Shown one piece after another: positions 52,168-60,554 of a stretch of DNA of 64,000 bases. A model generated the notes under the pieces. It was given only the letters and a program-made list of their open reading frames with translations, was not told where the DNA came from and did no database searches. The position numbers were made by a program, and so were the translations under genes. Origin of the DNA: Pikeienuella piscinae (GTDB lineage: Bacteria; Pseudomonadota; Alphaproteobacteria; Rhodobacterales; Rhodobacteraceae); contig NZ_CP049056.1 in NCBI RefSeq assembly GCF_011044155.1, positions 2,790,001 to 2,854,000 on the forward strand, written 5' to 3'. Position 1 is the stretch's first letter; every line of letters starts with the position of its first letter.

Positions 52168-53739
52168 ATGAAGATGATCCCGATCGCCGCCGCGCTCGCC
52201 TTCGCGCTCCCCAACGCGCCCGCGACAGCGGATATTCACGCCGTCGTGGTTGGCGTCGACAAGTATCAACGGCTGAACCCGTTAAACGGGGCGGCGAACG
52301 ATGCGCGCGATCTCGCTGGCGTCCTGACCGCGCTCGGCGCCGAGGTCGAACTTCTGGTCGATGCCGACGCGACCCGTCGCTCGGTGATCCAGGCGTTTGC
52401 GAGACAGGCCGGGCGCGCGGGTCCGGGCGACATGTTCGTCTTTACTTACGCCGGTCACGGGTTGCAGGAGCCGGAAGCGATAGCGGGGGATGAATCTGAC
52501 GGCATGGACGAGACCATCGTCTTTGCCGGGTTCGGCCGTAACGGCGCGCCGGCGGGTGAGCGGCTTCGCGACAACGAGATCGGCGAACTCCTTACGCTGG
52601 TCAGCCCGGAGGCGCGGGCGCTGATCGTGATCGACAGCTGCCACAGCGGCACGATGACCCGCGCCGCCGACCCGCGCGGCGTCGGCCTCGTCACCCGTTT
52701 CGGCGGCATCGGCCGGATTAGTGACGATCCGCTGCCGAAACCACCCGACGCGACCAAGGGACTTGATCTCGCAGGCGACAACATCGTCTTCGTCGCCGCC
52801 GCGCGCGATGACGAGCAGATCCCCGAGGTGGAGATCGAGGGCCAGATGCGCGGCGCTGTCAGCTGGACCGTGGCGCGCGCATTCGAGGGCGCGGAAGGGT
52901 TCGGGGGACCGTCGATGACGCTTGGCGAATTCCGCTCCTATGTCCGGGCGCAAGCGCGCGCGCTCGCCGCCGCGCGCCAGACCCCTTCGGTGAGTTTTCG
53001 CGCCGCCTTCCTTCCGGACGACGCGGCGATCGTGCCGCAATCGGCGCGTGCCGGGCCGGCGCCGACGCCGGCGCCGCGCGATGATGGCGGCGACCGTCCG
53101 GCGCTCGTCTATGCGCTCGGCGGCGCGGCGACGGGCGATCTCGGCGCTGGCGGCACTTGGGCGACGGAGCGGGCCGGGGCCGATCTGGTCTGGGATGCTC
53201 CCGAGGGCGAGTTGATCGACAATCGCGGCGCGGATCTGGTGGCTGAGGCCTGGGACGCCGCCGATATCAGCGCGGCGGTCGAGAAATGGCGGGCGGTTCG
53301 CCGCCTGACCAACTGGGCGGCGCGGCGCCACGCCGGATTTCGGATCACGCCGGACGACGGCCGCCACCGGCTGGGCGAGATGGTCGGACTCGAGATTGCG
53401 CGCCCGCTGCTGGAGCCGGAATACCTGACTATCGTCAATCTCGCCTCCGACGGACGGGTTCAGTTCGTCTTTCCGGACGACGCGAACCGGGCGCTGGCGG
53501 CGGATCTGATCCAGCCAGGCGAAGGCTTCGAGAAACTGGGCGAGGTCGAGGTCACCCATCCGGTCGGGGCCGATCACGTCGTCGCGATTCTCTCGGCGGA
53601 GCGGCCGGTCGCGCTGCATGAATGGCTCGAGGGCGGGGGCGGCGAACGGAACGCCGAGGCCTTCGTCACGCTTCTGCGCGCGATGGCGGCGCAGGGCGAT
53701 CACCGGATCGGGGTGACGCCGATCTTCACCATGCGCTGA
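52168..53739 (+). CDS. Exported caspase-like protease (peptidase C14) with DUF4384
   Basis: The 523-residue protein begins with a signal peptide ending in 'APATA' (ATG at 52168; a GTG at 52099 would add an unlikely basic extension). The caspase-fold domain (about 23-310) has the catalytic His in 'YAGHG' (residue 97) and Cys in 'IDSCHSG' (residue 158). The C-terminal part (about 375-520) looks like DUF4384, with 'YLTIVNLASDGRVQFVFP'. These orthocaspases cleave after basic residues and are usually regulatory. Export would place it in the periplasm. It converges with the CHASE2 cyclase gene, 3 bases apart. Confidence 0.88.
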   Translation: MKMIPIAAALAFALPNAPATADIHAVVVGVDKYQRLNPLNGAANDARDLAGVLTALGAEVELLVDADATRRSVIQAFARQAGRAGPGDMFVFTYAGHGLQEPEAIAGDESDGMDETIVFAGFGRNGAPAGERLRDNEIGELLTLVSPEARALIVIDSCHSGTMTRAADPRGVGLVTRFGGIGRISDDPLPKPPDATKGLDLAGDNIVFVAAARDDEQIPEVEIEGQMRGAVSWTVARAFEGAEGFGGPSMTLGEFRSYVRAQARALAAARQTPSVSFRAAFLPDDAAIVPQSARAGPAPTPAPRDDGGDRPALVYALGGAATGDLGAGGTWATERAGADLVWDAPEGELIDNRGADLVAEAWDAADISAAVEKWRAVRRLTNWAARRHAGFRITPDDGRHRLGEMVGLEIARPLLEPEYLTIVNLASDGRVQFVFPDDANRALAADLIQPGEGFEKLGEVEVTHPVGADHVVAILSAERPVALHEWLEGGGGERNAEAFVTLLRAMAAQGDHRIGVTPIFTMR

Positions 53740-53742
53740 GCC

Positions 53743-55785
53743 TCATTTCGTTCGCATCACAACCGCGCCGCTCCAGTCCGGGCCGGGCGGGTCGGTCGCT
53801 GCGGTTGCGGAGAATTCAGCCATCACCGCGGCGACTGGCGCGCCGGGCCAGTCGTCGCGCGCCAGCGCGCGCCATGTCATCCCGGCCTCGTCGAATGCGC
53901 CGGCGCGATAGGCGGCGAGCGCGGCGGCGTATTCCTCGTGACCCGCGGCGTCGCCGACCGGCAGAGGGGCGAAGATGCGAACCGGCTCGCGCCTGCCTTT
54001 CACCTGGATCGACGCGATCTCCAGCATCTCGAAATCCGCTTCGGCGGCGCGGGCGCAGGTCTCGCCAAGGATGATCGGGGTTTGAAAGACTGATGGGAGG
54101 CCCTCCATCCGCGCGGCGATGTTCACTGTGTCGCCGACGGCGGTGTAGTTCATCCGCCGCTCCGATCCGACATTGCCGAGCACCGCGGAGCCGGAATGGA
54201 GACCGATCTTGACCGAGAAAGCCGGAAGGCCCCGCGCCCGGTCGTCGAGCGCCGCCTCCGCGACCCGGTCGCGGATCGCGGCGGCGGCCAGAACCGCAGC
54301 GCGCTCATATCCGGCCAGCGCGACCGGCGCGTTCCAGATCGCCATGACCGCGTCGCCAATGAACTTGTCGACATAACCGCCGGAGCGCTCGACCTCCGCC
54401 GCGATGATCGAGAGATACTTGTTTACGGTGGCGGTGAGCGTCTTGCCGTCGACCTGTTCCGAGAGCGCGGTGAAACCGGAAAGGTCCGCGAACATCACCG
54501 CGACCTCACGCGTTTCTCCTTCGAGATCCGGGAGCTTTTCCTGACTCAGCATCCGGTCGATCAACTCCGGCGCCAGATAGCGCGCGAAACTGGCGCGGAG
54601 CGCCGCCGCACGCCGGTCGAGCAGGAAAAGCCGCCCGGCCCAGCCGGCGCCGAACCCGACAAGCGCGGCGAGGCCAGGGCGGATCGCAGGGAGAAGAACG
54701 CCCGCCTCCTGCGCCGCCGCGGCGCCGGCGAAGCCGACCAGACCGACGCCGAGCGCCGCGGCGGCCGCGCTGCCGGGCCGGGTCAGCATTCCTGCGAGTG
54801 CGGCGAGTCCCGCGGCGAGCGCCGCCGCAAGCCCCGCCGCGAGCCCGCCCGCCGGGGCTGGGGCCCAACCCGAAAGCCGCGCATCGACGGCGGCGGCGTG
54901 AAGATAGACGCCGGGAAGATCGCCGCGCGGACCGACGATCTCGGGTGGGGTGAGAGCGCAAGGGGCGCCGGCCGCCGATGGCGCGCCGCGATCCATGAAT
55001 CGGTCGGCGGCGCGAAACCGGTCCTCGCCCGGGAGAGCGCCGCCGACGAAGACGACGCGGCCACCAAAGAACGCATCCAGCGCCGCATCGCCCTTTGCAT
55101 CGACGCAATCGAGGAGAGCGGAGACGCCCACGGCCGGAAAATCCGACAGCGGCCCGGGCGGGGTGATCGGGATCTCCTCACCCGCCGCGCGCCCGGTGAG
55201 CGCGCCGGTGAGCGTCGGCGCGGTCGCGCCGTCGGCGGTGGTGAAAGCATCGCGGACCCGGCGGACGACGCCGTCCGGATCGGTGTCGATATCGACGTGG
55301 GCGACGCCTTTCGGCCCGGCCATCAGCGCGAAGCGCCGGGCCGGCGTCAGTGCGCCGCTTCGGCCGATCACCAGCCGCCCCGCCCGGCCTTCGGCGCGCA
55401 GGAGTCGGAGAAAACCGTCGTCATGGCGCGCTAGCGGCGCTTCCTCGCCCAACCGGAACGCGGCGGAATCGAAGGCGAGGATGAAATCGAACCCGACCCC
55501 GAGGGCGCCGTGGGCGAGCGCGGTTTTCGCGACGGCGCTCCAGATCGGCGACATCAGCGCGCGGGGCATGGCGGAGAGTCGGTCGCTCATCACGCTTCGC
55601 TCGTCGAGAAGGACCAGCGCGACCTGCGCGTCGCTTAGCCCTGTCGGCTGAAAGAGCGCCTGCCGCGTCGCCGCCGCGGCGTCGTTCGCCGCACCGTCGA
55701 GCGCGGTGAACGGCAGGTAGGCGCCAAGGGCGCCGCCGAGGGCCATCGCCGCAAGCATGACGGCGACGACCGGGCGCGCGCGCAC
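53743..55785 (-). CDS. CHASE2-sensor adenylate cyclase
   Basis: The protein has 680 residues from the GTG at 55785 (AGGG 8 bases ahead); an ATG at 55758 is possible. A first membrane helix (about 8-26) leads to a periplasmic CHASE2 sensor (about 30-320), then three close helices (about 325-405), then a class III cyclase domain (about 425-605). Catalytic set complete: metal Asp in 'FADLSGF' (about 434) and 'IGDAVMAIW' (about 478), adenine-selecting Lys in 'YVDKFIGD', Thr in 'GDTVNIAARME' with Asn and Arg. It should turn an envelope signal into cAMP. A secreted-protein gene sits 10 bases upstream in the same direction. Confidence 0.92.
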   Translation of the reverse strand: MRARPVVAVMLAAMALGGALGAYLPFTALDGAANDAAAATRQALFQPTGLSDAQVALVLLDERSVMSDRLSAMPRALMSPIWSAVAKTALAHGALGVGFDFILAFDSAAFRLGEEAPLARHDDGFLRLLRAEGRAGRLVIGRSGALTPARRFALMAGPKGVAHVDIDTDPDGVVRRVRDAFTTADGATAPTLTGALTGRAAGEEIPITPPGPLSDFPAVGVSALLDCVDAKGDAALDAFFGGRVVFVGGALPGEDRFRAADRFMDRGAPSAAGAPCALTPPEIVGPRGDLPGVYLHAAAVDARLSGWAPAPAGGLAAGLAAALAAGLAALAGMLTRPGSAAAAALGVGLVGFAGAAAAQEAGVLLPAIRPGLAALVGFGAGWAGRLFLLDRRAAALRASFARYLAPELIDRMLSQEKLPDLEGETREVAVMFADLSGFTALSEQVDGKTLTATVNKYLSIIAAEVERSGGYVDKFIGDAVMAIWNAPVALAGYERAAVLAAAAIRDRVAEAALDDRARGLPAFSVKIGLHSGSAVLGNVGSERRMNYTAVGDTVNIAARMEGLPSVFQTPIILGETCARAAEADFEMLEIASIQVKGRREPVRIFAPLPVGDAAGHEEYAAALAAYRAGAFDEAGMTWRALARDDWPGAPVAAVMAEFSATAATDPPGPDWSGAVVMRTK

Positions 55786-55795
55786 CGGGCGCGCC

Positions 55796-56413
55796 CTATG
55801 GCTGGATGATGGTGACGCCGGCGCCGGTGGCGACGGCGGCGGGCGCAGTGCGGTCGCCACCGGCGCCGGGGATCGCGATTTCGTAATCGACGCCGGATTC
55901 GAGCGGATCGAGATTCGCCGGCCAGCGCGCCATGCCTGCGACCACGTCGAGCGTGGCGACGATACCCCCGGCGCGCATGATCTCGACTTCCGCGACACCC
56001 TCGCCGAGGACGACGAAAACCGGGCGGGCGTTGATCATCGTCCGCGTCTCATCGCCCCTGAGGACGACCGAGGCGGAAGCGTCGGCGCTTTCCGCGAAGG
56101 CGACTTTGCGCGGGCATTCGATCTCGGTCTCGCCGACGAGCACGCCGTCGCCCGATGCCGCCAGCGCGCCGATCTCCACCACGCCGCCGCGGAAATGGCT
56201 CTCCGCGCAACTCGCGTAATGGATCACGATCAGTTCGGCGTCGGGTCCGAGCTCGAACCGGGCGCCGGTTTCGGCCTCGGTGAGTGGGTCTGCGGGCGGG
56301 CTGATGGCGCCCATGCTGTCGACAATGAGCGCCGTCGCTTCGGCCGCCGCGGCGCCCGCGGGCGCCGCGAACATCACGAGGAGAGTCAGGGTCAGTTCCG
56401 TCAGGCGCTTCAT
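55796..56413 (-). CDS. Small secreted beta-rich protein (possibly FecR-like), unknown
   Basis: The protein has 205 residues. The start at 56413 has AGGGGGAAAG just upstream and opens a signal peptide ending 'APAGAAAA'. The mature part is rich in Val, Gly and Thr with short alternating strands, such as 'GARFELGPDAELIVIHYA' near 50, which recalls FecR-type periplasmic domains, but I cannot confirm the family. Three cysteines (about 69-110) may form a disulfide. The CHASE2 cyclase follows after 10 bases. CHASE2 cyclases often keep FecR-like partners, so a role as the periplasmic ligand or modulator is a reasonable inference. Confidence 0.65.
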   Translation of the reverse strand: MKRLTELTLTLLVMFAAPAGAAAAEATALIVDSMGAISPPADPLTEAETGARFELGPDAELIVIHYASCAESHFRGGVVEIGALAASGDGVLVGETEIECPRKVAFAESADASASVVLRGDETRTMINARPVFVVLGEGVAEVEIMRAGGIVATLDVVAGMARWPANLDPLESGVDYEIAIPGAGGDRTAPAAVATGAGVTIIQP

Positions 56414-56512
56414 GTCTTTCCCCCTGTCCTTGCACGAATATAGATCGTCGTCACATTGATGACGAGCACGTAATCGGGCGCCAACCCCCGACCAAGTGAC
56501 CCAGATCACGCC

Positions 56513-56570
56513 GGATTCACTGAATCCACGGCATTTTCACGGATCGCGGCAAAATCACTGTTCGTGATTT
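56513..56570. promoter_or_regulatory. Two palindromes in a divergent promoter region
   Basis: GGATTC-ACT-GAATCC (56513-56527) and AAATCAC-TGTTC-GTGATTT (56552-56570) are both perfect inverted repeats within 58 bases of an AT-rich patch. They lie between the secreted-protein/cyclase genes (minus) and the lipoprotein/caspase genes (plus). This is the place for shared control of both transcripts. No convincing -35/-10 pair stands out, so the polymerase sites remain unplaced. The binding proteins are unknown. Confidence 0.5.
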
Positions 56571-56657
56571 GCTGTTGCGCACACTCATAATCGGTTATCC
56601 TGATTAGATATGTCCAGATCATCAGTTGATCCGCCGAATTCAGAAGGAGTGTTCGCC

Positions 56658-57248
56658 ATGACTTTTCGTAGACGACCCACCCGACTGCTGGTCGGCGCCG
56701 CCGCCGCAGCTCTCGCCATCTCTCTCGCCGGCTGCGCGCCGCCTCAACAGGTGGCCGCGCCTCAGCAGACCGCCGCCGTCCAGACCGCCGCCGTCCAGCC
56801 CGCCGCCGATCTGCCGCTCGCGCGGATCGAAGTGCGGGAGGCGCAGACGCTGCTCGGCCGCCTCGGCTATGGCCCATCGGTCGCAGACGGGATCGTCGGG
56901 CCGAGTTCACGTTCCGCCGCGGCCGCCTATCGCGCCGATATGGGCGCAACGGCGAGCGGGGATTTCAACCGCGACCTTCTGATCATGCTCCGTCAGTCGG
57001 CGAAGGCGAGCGGCGTCGCGACCGTCGCCGCGCCGCCGCCGGTCGCGCAGGGGAGCGTCACGCCGGCGGCGGCGTCCGCGCCGACCCCGGTTGCGGCCGC
57101 CTCGACCTCACCGGCGCCCACGCAAACCTCTTCGAGTTCCTCGTCGAGATTCGCGCGCTTGGGTGACGGTAGCGGCGGCGGCGGCGGCGGCGGTGGCGGC
57201 GGCGGTGGCGGTGGCGGCGGCGGCGGCGGTGGTGGTGGCGGCTGGTGA
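56658..57248 (+). CDS. Peptidoglycan-binding-like lipoprotein with poly-Gly tail
   Basis: The 196-residue protein has an N-terminal basic stretch and the lipobox 'SLAGC' (Cys 26), so it should be lipidated and anchored in the outer or inner membrane. A Gln/Ala/Val-rich linker follows. A segment near 57-112 ('AQTLLGRLGYGPSVADGIVGPSSRSAAAAYR') has the PG_binding_1 pattern. A Pro/Ala/Ser linker leads to 23 glycines in a row and a terminal Trp. AAGGAG precedes the ATG at 56658 by 8 bases. The caspase gene follows after 43 bases with its own ribosome site, so the two are probably co-transcribed. The poly-Gly end has no known function. Confidence 0.8.
   Translation: MTFRRRPTRLLVGAAAAALAISLAGCAPPQQVAAPQQTAAVQTAAVQPAADLPLARIEVREAQTLLGRLGYGPSVADGIVGPSSRSAAAAYRADMGATASGDFNRDLLIMLRQSAKASGVATVAAPPPVAQGSVTPAAASAPTPVAAASTSPAPTQTSSSSSSRFARLGDGSGGGGGGGGGGGGGGGGGGGGGGGW
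57174..57242 (+). repeat. (GGC/GGT)23 microsatellite coding poly-glycine
   Basis: Twenty-three consecutive glycine codons, all GGC or GGT, run to the last residue before Trp-stop. Triplet slippage would change the tail length without breaking the frame, so the length may vary between isolates. The absence of GGA or GGG suggests expansion from a short GGC/GGT unit. Confidence 0.85.
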
Positions 57249-57291
57249 TTCGGCCAGCGCCGCGCCCGAACGATCAAGGGAGATCGAACCC

Positions 57292-59712
57292 ATGCCGAGG
57301 CCCCGTCAGAATCTGAAAGGCGCATTTGTCATCGCCGCGGTCGCCGCCATGGCCGCGGCGGCGAACACGGCGGAGGCGCAGGTGATCCGCGCGAGCGTTA
57401 CGAAGGAGTTGACGCGCGGTCTCGCCGGTCTCGACATGACCCACAAGTCCGATCACGCAGTGCGCCGCTACGCCATTGTGATCGGCAATCAGGACTACGC
57501 GAATGTCGAGGACCTGACCAACGCCGTAAGCGATGCGAAGATCGTCGCCAGCTTTCTGCGTGACAACGACTTCATCGTCTTCGACGAATACGATGTGGAC
57601 AAGCGGCGCTTCGAGCGGCTGCTGCGTCGCGTGCTCCTTGAACTCGACGAAAACTCCGAGGTGCTGTTCTATTTCGCGGGGCACGGCATCCAGATCGGCC
57701 GACGGAATTACCTCCTGCCGACAGATGTGACGCTGGCGGTTGCGCATGACGTGCCGTTCGAGACGGTGACGCTGGATCAGATCCTTGCGCTTCTCGCTTC
57801 GCGTTCGCGGCTGCAACTGGTGATCCTCGACAGTTGTCGCGACAATCCGTTCGCGAACCTGAGGCTGTCGACCGGGCTCGACGCCGCGCTTTTCGAGACC
57901 GGCGCCGGCTTTGCGACGATGTCCGCCCCGATCAACACTCTACTCTCGTTCTCGACCTCGCCCGGCGCTCTGGCGGTGGATGGCGAGGCGGGCGGCAACA
58001 GCCCGTTCACCGCCGCGCTCGTCGACCGTGCGCGCGAGAGCCCGACGGAAAGCATCACCCGCATCCTCGAAGACGTGCGCCGCCGCGTCTATGAAGCGAC
58101 GGGTGGACGGCAAGTGCCCTGGGAAAGCTCGACGCTGGTCGAGCCCTTCGTTTTTCGCGTGGCGGCCGCCCCCGAAGAAAAGATCGTCGTCGCGGAGGCG
58201 CCGGTTCCGGCCGCGCCGCCGACCGAACTGTCGCTCACTGCGCCGCTCGACCGCGAAGTTAGTATCGGGCGCCTGATATCCGAAGCCTTCACGCCGCCGC
58301 CCGGCGCGGTGATCCGGGTCTCCGAGCCGCCGCGCGCCGGCGCGCTGGTGTTCGCGTCGGCTGATTCCGACGCCTTGGCCAGCACGAGCACGGGCGATGA
58401 TCTTTCGACCCTTTCCTATGACGTCACGCTCGACGAACGGAACGCCGCCATTGGCGGCGCCGGCGCCTTCGACAGCAGCGACACGTTCGAAATCTCCGTC
58501 GCGTCCCAGGGCGCCGTCACCCCGATTCGCGTCACTCTGAAGACCGAGGCCGACTCCTGTGACGAGGAGGCCGGAGACTGGCTCGATCCGGGCGGCGTCG
58601 GCCTCGCGCGGTATCCGAACGAGATCGAGCCCGAGGCTGCGCTCGCGGCCTGCGAGGCGGCTGTGGAGCGGGCGCCCGAGACTGGGCGCTTCCACTATCA
58701 TCTGGGGCGGGCGCTGCTGGCGCTCCGCCGCTATGACGAGGCCGGGGCGGCGTTCGAGGCGGCGCGCGAACTCGGCCACGTCCGGGCCTGGTACGCGCTC
58801 GGTCAGCTTAAGGCCTCGGCCGAGATCGCCACCGGCGGTGGCGCCGATATCCGCAATTCGGACGATGTGCTCGCCTATTACGCCGCCGGTGTGGAGCAGG
58901 GAGACGCCTACGCGATGCACGCGCTCGGTAAGCAGTTGCTGAGATACGGAAAGGACGAAGCCGAGCGTGAGGAGGGGTTCGATCTCCTCGGCCGGGCGAT
59001 CGAGATCGGGCATACCTTCGCGATGAACGAGCTGGGCTATTATTTCCTCGATCGTGAGAGCGATCACTACCAGCCGGAGCGCGCGATGGGGTATCTGCGC
59101 GCCTCCGCGGCGCGGGACGATATCTACGGCTACAACAATCTCGGGCTGGTCAGCGCCAACGGGCTCGACGGCGCGGAGCCGGATTTCGACGCGGCCTATG
59201 AATGGTATCTGAAGGCGGCGGAGGGCGGACACCCAAACGCCCCGGTCAATGTCGGCCGGATGTTTTTTCGCGGAGAAATCGGCGATGGGCCGAACCTGAC
59301 CGAGGCGATTCGCTGGTATGACGTGGGGCTGGAGCGTGGAGACGGCTGGGGCGGCGCCAACGCGGCCTGGATCATCCTCAATCGTGATGTCGCGGGTTTC
59401 GACGCAGTCGACGCCGCGATCCGGGCCGCCAAGGCGGCGGCGCTGAGAGATGAAGGCGCGGCGTCGGAGGCGAAATTGCTCCTGGACACACTCGGCAAGC
59501 GTGAGCTGACGATGGCGGCGCAACGGATGCTCAACGATCTCGGCGCCGGGCTGGAGGCGGACGGACTTTATGGCGCACAGACCCGTGACGCTATCGTCGG
59601 GTTGGCCGGTGTGGCCGGCGCGGAGTCCGATCTGGCGACGCCGGCGTCGCGACTCATGACCGTGGCGCGGCTCTACTGGCTGTCGAATCCGTTCCGCGTC
59701 GACCTCTATTGA
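57292..59712 (+). CDS. Exported caspase-like protease with Sel1 repeats and C-terminal PG-binding domain
   Basis: The protein has 806 residues from the ATG at 57292 (AAGGGAG about 9 bases upstream). The signal peptide ends 'NTAEA'. The caspase-fold domain (about 55-290) has catalytic His in 'YFAGHG' (residue 131) and Cys in 'LDSCRDN' (residue 182). A linker region (about 290-430) has 'PLDREVSIG'-type strands. Sel1/TPR-like repeats occupy about 450-710 ('WYALGQLKAS', 'MNELGYYFLD', 'WYLKAAEGG', 'WYDVGLERG'). A final PG_binding_1-like segment is 'QRMLNDLGAGLEADGLYGAQTRDAI'. This would tether a regulated protease to the cell wall. It shares a transcript with the lipoprotein. Confidence 0.9.
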   Translation: MPRPRQNLKGAFVIAAVAAMAAAANTAEAQVIRASVTKELTRGLAGLDMTHKSDHAVRRYAIVIGNQDYANVEDLTNAVSDAKIVASFLRDNDFIVFDEYDVDKRRFERLLRRVLLELDENSEVLFYFAGHGIQIGRRNYLLPTDVTLAVAHDVPFETVTLDQILALLASRSRLQLVILDSCRDNPFANLRLSTGLDAALFETGAGFATMSAPINTLLSFSTSPGALAVDGEAGGNSPFTAALVDRARESPTESITRILEDVRRRVYEATGGRQVPWESSTLVEPFVFRVAAAPEEKIVVAEAPVPAAPPTELSLTAPLDREVSIGRLISEAFTPPPGAVIRVSEPPRAGALVFASADSDALASTSTGDDLSTLSYDVTLDERNAAIGGAGAFDSSDTFEISVASQGAVTPIRVTLKTEADSCDEEAGDWLDPGGVGLARYPNEIEPEAALAACEAAVERAPETGRFHYHLGRALLALRRYDEAGAAFEAARELGHVRAWYALGQLKASAEIATGGGADIRNSDDVLAYYAAGVEQGDAYAMHALGKQLLRYGKDEAEREEGFDLLGRAIEIGHTFAMNELGYYFLDRESDHYQPERAMGYLRASAARDDIYGYNNLGLVSANGLDGAEPDFDAAYEWYLKAAEGGHPNAPVNVGRMFFRGEIGDGPNLTEAIRWYDVGLERGDGWGGANAAWIILNRDVAGFDAVDAAIRAAKAAALRDEGAASEAKLLLDTLGKRELTMAAQRMLNDLGAGLEADGLYGAQTRDAIVGLAGVAGAESDLATPASRLMTVARLYWLSNPFRVDLY

Positions 59713-59912
59713 CCGCCGATAACGCCGATCTTTCAGGAGCCGAAGGTGCGGTGGCGCTCCTTCCTTTGACATTGACCGGCTTCGGTCATCCTTGATGACT
59801 CGCGCCGCAAACCCGATCCGGCGGTGAAGACAGCAGATGCGATCCGGCGCGGGGTCCGAAATGAAGAAGGGCAGCGTCGCCGCGGCGCTTTCGCAGTCCG
59901 ATGCCGCGTCGC

Positions 59913-60475
59913 TCAGGCGGCGCGACGGCGCCGGCTCACGAAGCCGAGGCCGGCAAGCCCGGTGAGGAGCAGCGGCAGCGCGGCCGGCAAGGGCACGACC
60001 GCGGCGTCGGCGACCCGGAAGAACGCCTGACCCGACACCGGCGTTTCGCTGTCGTAGAATCCGTGCCGATAGGAGCCGGCCGCGAACCCGGAAAGGGCGG
60101 CGACGAGCTCGCTGTCAGTGCGAGGTCGGCGTTGCCGCCGGTATTGCCAAGCGCGGTGATGAAGGTGCAGTTCCCGGCGACGGGCGCGGCCGCATCAGGC
60201 GGATCGCCGTCATCCACGCAGCCGGTCGCGGCGCCGTTGGTGAAGCGTTGGACCGCTGAGCCGCTCACGCCGTCGAGAAGATCGAACGTGAAGCCGGATA
60301 CGTTGGAGCCCGACGGATTCGGGTTGTAGTCGGTGAAGAACAGGTCGAACGCCGCATCCGCTGTGAAGTCGATATGACTGGTGAACGGCGTGCTCGCCAA
60401 TAGCTCCGCCCGATCCTCATCTTCAGCCCACGACATTTTTACAGCATCAGCCGACGCAGTTTCGGCCAGGAACAT
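59913..60475 (-). pseudogene. VPLPA-CTERM exported protein, frameshifted
   Basis: From 60475 one frame reads a beta-rich extracellular-type protein with 'DYNPNPSGSNVSGFTFDLLDG' near residue 50. About position 60114-60118 the coding sense moves to another frame, which continues 'DSELVAALSGFAAGSYRHGFYDSETPVSG' type sequence and ends with a perfect VPLPA-CTERM sorting signal: 'VPLPAALPLLLTG', a hydrophobic helix and 'SRRRRAA' before the stop at 59913. Adding one base at 'CTG-AC' restores a single frame. The N-terminus lacks a signal peptide, so the 5' end also looks truncated. A sequencing slip could explain the frameshift but not the missing 5' end. Confidence 0.75.
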
Positions 60476-60554
60476 GCATGATCAGGTGGTGCTCGAGGCG
60501 ATAATTCACCCGGTAGGGCGCAAGGATCAGGCGTTTCAGCCCGTTCGCTTCGTC
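60447..60554 (-). pseudogene. C-terminal remnant of a fatty acid desaturase
   Basis: Directly after the crotonase stop, in that same frame, 30 codons read 'NGLKRLILAPYRVNYRLEHHLIMHVPG', the pattern that surrounds the third histidine box (HxxHH) of membrane fatty acid desaturases. The first His of the box is Arg here ('RLEHH'). The frame then loses similarity and stops at 60447. No upstream part of the gene is present, because the crotonase gene occupies that DNA. This is best read as a leftover of a recombination or deletion that also truncated the VPLPA-CTERM gene. Confidence 0.55.

Noticed and set aside
57091-57291. In-frame extension of the caspase gene upstream, giving an Ala/Val-rich stretch
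   Set aside because: It is another reading frame of the poly-Gly repeat inside the lipoprotein gene. The ATG at 57292 has its own ribosome site and a signal peptide.
57940-59772. 610-codon frame antisense to the second caspase gene
   Set aside because: Composition is that of a reverse-frame shadow. The plus strand shows catalytic motifs and repeats.
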